Of a stretch of DNA of 35,540 nucleotides, positions 34,114 through 35,540 are shown piece after piece; position 1 is the stretch's first letter; each line of letters opens with the position of its first letter. The DNA is from Acidithiobacillus marinus. Its GTDB lineage: Bacteria > Pseudomonadota > Gammaproteobacteria > Acidithiobacillales > Acidithiobacillaceae. Where the stretch lies: NCBI RefSeq assembly GCF_002847505.1, contig NZ_MXAV01000051.1, forward strand, positions 1 through 35,540, in the 5' to 3' direction. Made by a program: the position numbers and the translations under genes. The notes below the pieces were generated by a model, which was not told where the DNA came from, did not search any database, and worked only from the letters and a program-made list of their open reading frames with translations.

Positions 34114-34617
34114 TCAGAGCGGTTGAACAGTCTTCACCGGCTTGTCTGTTGACGCCTCTGTATTTTCAGAGGTATCGGCGATGCCGTCAGCGCGTCGAAT
34201 CCGGCGCTGGATAAATTGGCTGATTTCCATGCCGGACTCCTCGATAACTTTATAGACTGCCTGCATGAAATCACTTTGCGCATCTTCAAAGTCGGCGATG
34301 ACTTGCCGGTACTTGGCGCGATTTTCCTTACTGGATGTCATGGCCAGATCTTCGGTGATCCGCTGCAACGCGCGATCAGCAGGCATGAGCATGGACCCTA
34401 CGGCATGCGTCAGTGGGTTAAGTACGGTCACATCAATCTTCCGGCCCGCAAGAATTCTGGCCTCGAACTCTTCGATGGCTACCTTTTTCCGGCCGTCGGC
34501 CGTTTCCACGTAATTCGCATTGCGAATGGGCGCCCTGGTTGGGCGTTTTCCCCCCTTGTTGCCTTTTTGGGTAGTTGTGCTCACTGATTCGCTTTGAGTG
34601 TTTTCTTCATTTGCCAT
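34114..34617 (-). CDS. Hydrophilic protein of unknown function
   Basis: A 167-residue cytoplasmic protein with no signal or membrane segment. The N-terminus is polar and basic (TTTQKGNKGGKRPTRAPIRN). The middle is helical (VAIEEFEARILAGRK, RALQRITEDLAMTSSKENR, DFEDAQSDFMQAVYKVIEES), followed by a basic stretch QFIQRRIRRADG and an acidic-to-basic tail. The basic patches could contact nucleic acid, but that is conjecture. The start is the ATG with GGAG 8 bases upstream. The longer frame to 34833 runs through the lipoprotein gene and is rejected. Confidence 0.7.
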   Translation of the reverse strand: MANEENTQSESVSTTTQKGNKGGKRPTRAPIRNANYVETADGRKKVAIEEFEARILAGRKIDVTVLNPLTHAVGSMLMPADRALQRITEDLAMTSSKENRAKYRQVIADFEDAQSDFMQAVYKVIEESGMEISQFIQRRIRRADGIADTSENTEASTDKPVKTVQPL

Positions 34618-34637
34618 GTCAGGCTCCTTGAATTGAG

Positions 34638-34859
34638 TTAATTGGATGGGGATGGAATCCCGCCAGGCCCTTCCACGAGGGATTTCAGGGCATCGACCTT
34701 CTTGTTTACCGCAAGTATCGCCAATTGATTGCGATTCATGCTTTTCTTCAATGATGCTATTTCCTGGGTATTTTGCCGCTCTTGGTGGAGTTGCATTTGC
34801 GTTGCGCACCCAGTAAGCGCCATGACTACGCAAACCATAAATATCGATTTCATCTTCAT
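34638..34859 (-). CDS. Small lipoprotein with coiled coil
   Basis: A 73-residue lipoprotein with signal FMVCVVMALTGC (lipobox LTGC). A heptad-like helix follows (MQLHQERQNTQEIASLKKSM, LAILAVNKKVDALKSLV), and a Gly/Pro tail ends the protein. Its ATG overlaps the stop of the transglycosylase gene (ATGA); a second ATG two codons in is also possible. Short Lpp-like coiled-coil lipoproteins may tether machinery to the outer membrane or peptidoglycan; the precise role is unknown. Confidence 0.75.
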   Translation of the reverse strand: MKMKSIFMVCVVMALTGCATQMQLHQERQNTQEIASLKKSMNRNQLAILAVNKKVDALKSLVEGPGGIPSPSN

Positions 34860-35368
34860 TGTCTACCCTTCCCGTCTTGTTGCTTCAGAATGACTTTTGC
34901 CCTGTTGAAAAAATGGCTGACTTCCAAAAAATGCCGGTGCCAACGGTCAAAATATTGAATGGCTTTAGGCTGATTATTTTGCGCTTCCAGTGGAGACCAG
35001 TATGCAGCAACCCCTTTCCATGTATAACCGAACTCTGCAAAATTACGCTTAATGATTTGTGCGGCCAGTGAAGCCTCTATATCCGGATAAAGCGCGTATC
35101 TGATTAGCGGCATATGACGATTTATGGCAGTGTTTACCTGGAAGATACCCGCATCATATCCAACAGCGGCCGGTTTCAATAGTTGTACATCGTACCCTCC
35201 GTTTTCATTCAATGTATAAGCGGCAAGAATCCTCGGATTAAGACCGTAGTTTTTTCCTGCATAACAGATCGCATCCGCAATTTCATGGTTCATGCTGGTT
35301 TGCAGGTTGGGTGCCCGTGAGTGAACCAACATTGAGATAGCCAATAAACACACCGCCGTTGAGCTCAT
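34856..35368 (-). CDS. Lytic transglycosylase-like protein (R64 PilT/VirB1 type)
   Basis: A 170-residue exported protein with signal segment STAVCLLAISMLVHSRA. A lysozyme-like SLT domain follows: IADAICYAGKNYGLNPRILA, then LNENGG with a candidate catalytic Glu, then YDAGIFQVNTAINRHM and YTWKGVAAYWSP. Such enzymes open peptidoglycan for pilus or T4SS assembly; R64 PilT and VirB1 are relatives. The ATG at 35368 is chosen because GAGGTG lies 7 bases upstream and a preceding frame stops at 35373. The longer ATG at 35479 has no ribosome site. It overlaps the lipoprotein gene by four bases. Confidence 0.75.
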   Translation of the reverse strand: MSSTAVCLLAISMLVHSRAPNLQTSMNHEIADAICYAGKNYGLNPRILAAYTLNENGGYDVQLLKPAAVGYDAGIFQVNTAINRHMPLIRYALYPDIEASLAAQIIKRNFAEFGYTWKGVAAYWSPLEAQNNQPKAIQYFDRWHRHFLEVSHFFNRAKVILKQQDGKGRQ

Positions 35369-35372
35369 TGTT

Positions 35373-35540
35373 TTACACCTCAACCACTTCAAGGCTATCG
35401 ATCCAGGCTGATCGACATATTGCCTTGAGGTTTCTGCCGTGTTTTCCAGACATGATTTTTCCTTTCCCGAATGGGACATGAATTTTGGCTATTCTTTTGT
35501 TCTTCTTTTTGTTATCGATGATGATCGGGTTTCGAGACGG
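35373..35540 (-). CDS. 3' end of an upstream gene (partial)
   Basis: The minus strand reads open from the right edge to a TAA at 35373-35375, giving 55 residues that are Lys/Arg-rich near the middle (DNKKKNKRIAKIHVPFGKGK) and end WIDSLEVVEV. The stop lies 4 bases before the chosen transglycosylase ATG, typical of operon spacing here. No family is recognisable from this tail, and the reality of the gene is inferred from spacing and the open frame. Confidence 0.45.
   Translation of the reverse strand, partial: PSRNPIIIDNKKKNKRIAKIHVPFGKGKIMSGKHGRNLKAICRSAWIDSLEVVEV

Noticed and set aside
1-35540. Origin of transfer, attachment sites, CRISPR arrays, tRNA genes or insertion sequences
   Set aside because: No convincing direct-repeat array, cloverleaf, terminal inverted repeats or transposase frame was seen.

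Overview
The window is part of the conjugation region of a Gram-negative mobile element, either an integrative conjugative element or a conjugative plasmid. It encodes two macromolecular machines almost back to back: an F-type type IV secretion system (T4SS), and a thin type IVb pilus resembling the IncI/R64 pil cluster. Evidence for a Proteobacterial host is the lipoprotein signal peptides, the outer-membrane secretin, and the full TraA-L-E-K-B-V-C series. I see no tRNA, rRNA, CRISPR array, insertion sequence, integrase or replication gene. From memory, acidithiobacilli and some pseudomonads carry elements that pair a T4SS with a pil cluster, but the species cannot be named from this sequence.

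Layout. (1) Positions 1-1233, minus strand: the start of a small membrane protein preceded by a Clp/Hsp100-type AAA+ ATPase. (2) Positions 1319-5216, plus strand: a tightly overlapping trio of a small two-helix membrane protein, a TraD/VirD4-like coupling ATPase with no membrane segment of its own, and a UvrD-type helicase. A long hairpin closes it. (3) Positions 5295-20239, minus strand: one long tra operon. In transcription order it encodes a GspE-like protein with destroyed ATPase motifs, pilin TraA, TraL, TraE, TraK, TraB, lipoprotein TraV, the TraC/VirB4 ATPase, a membrane protein with a PilP-like C-terminus, an exported protein, a thioredoxin-fold protein, a TraH-position exported protein, and TraG. 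The TraG C-terminus contains an 84-bp tandem repeat. (4) Positions 20372-21229, plus strand: a lone PilP-like gene, divergent from the tra operon across overlapping promoters. (5) Positions 21338-35540, minus strand: the pil operon. In transcription order it encodes the 3' end of an unknown gene, a lytic transglycosylase, a small lipoprotein, a hydrophilic protein, a small membrane protein, a membrane-anchored HD-domain protein, a TcpQ/PilL-like protein, a PilN-like secretin, a PilO2/GspL-like protein, a GspM/PilO-like protein, the PilQ ATPase, the PilR platform, a PilS-like pilin, a GspK/PilX-like pilin, a PilT-family ATPase and a PilV-like pilin.

How the parts fit. TraA, L, E, K, B, V, C and G would build the envelope channel and mating pilus. 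The coupling ATPase and helicase would recruit and process DNA. The type IVb pilus would probably stabilise mating pairs, as the R64 thin pilus does. The most intriguing point is evidence of exchange between the two machines. The first gene of the tra operon is a pilus-type ATPase turned pseudoenzyme, a PilP-like domain sits inside the tra operon, and the true PilP gene shares a promoter region with the tra operon. No complete TraW, TraU or TraN gene, no classical relaxase and no origin of transfer were recognised here; they may lie outside the window.
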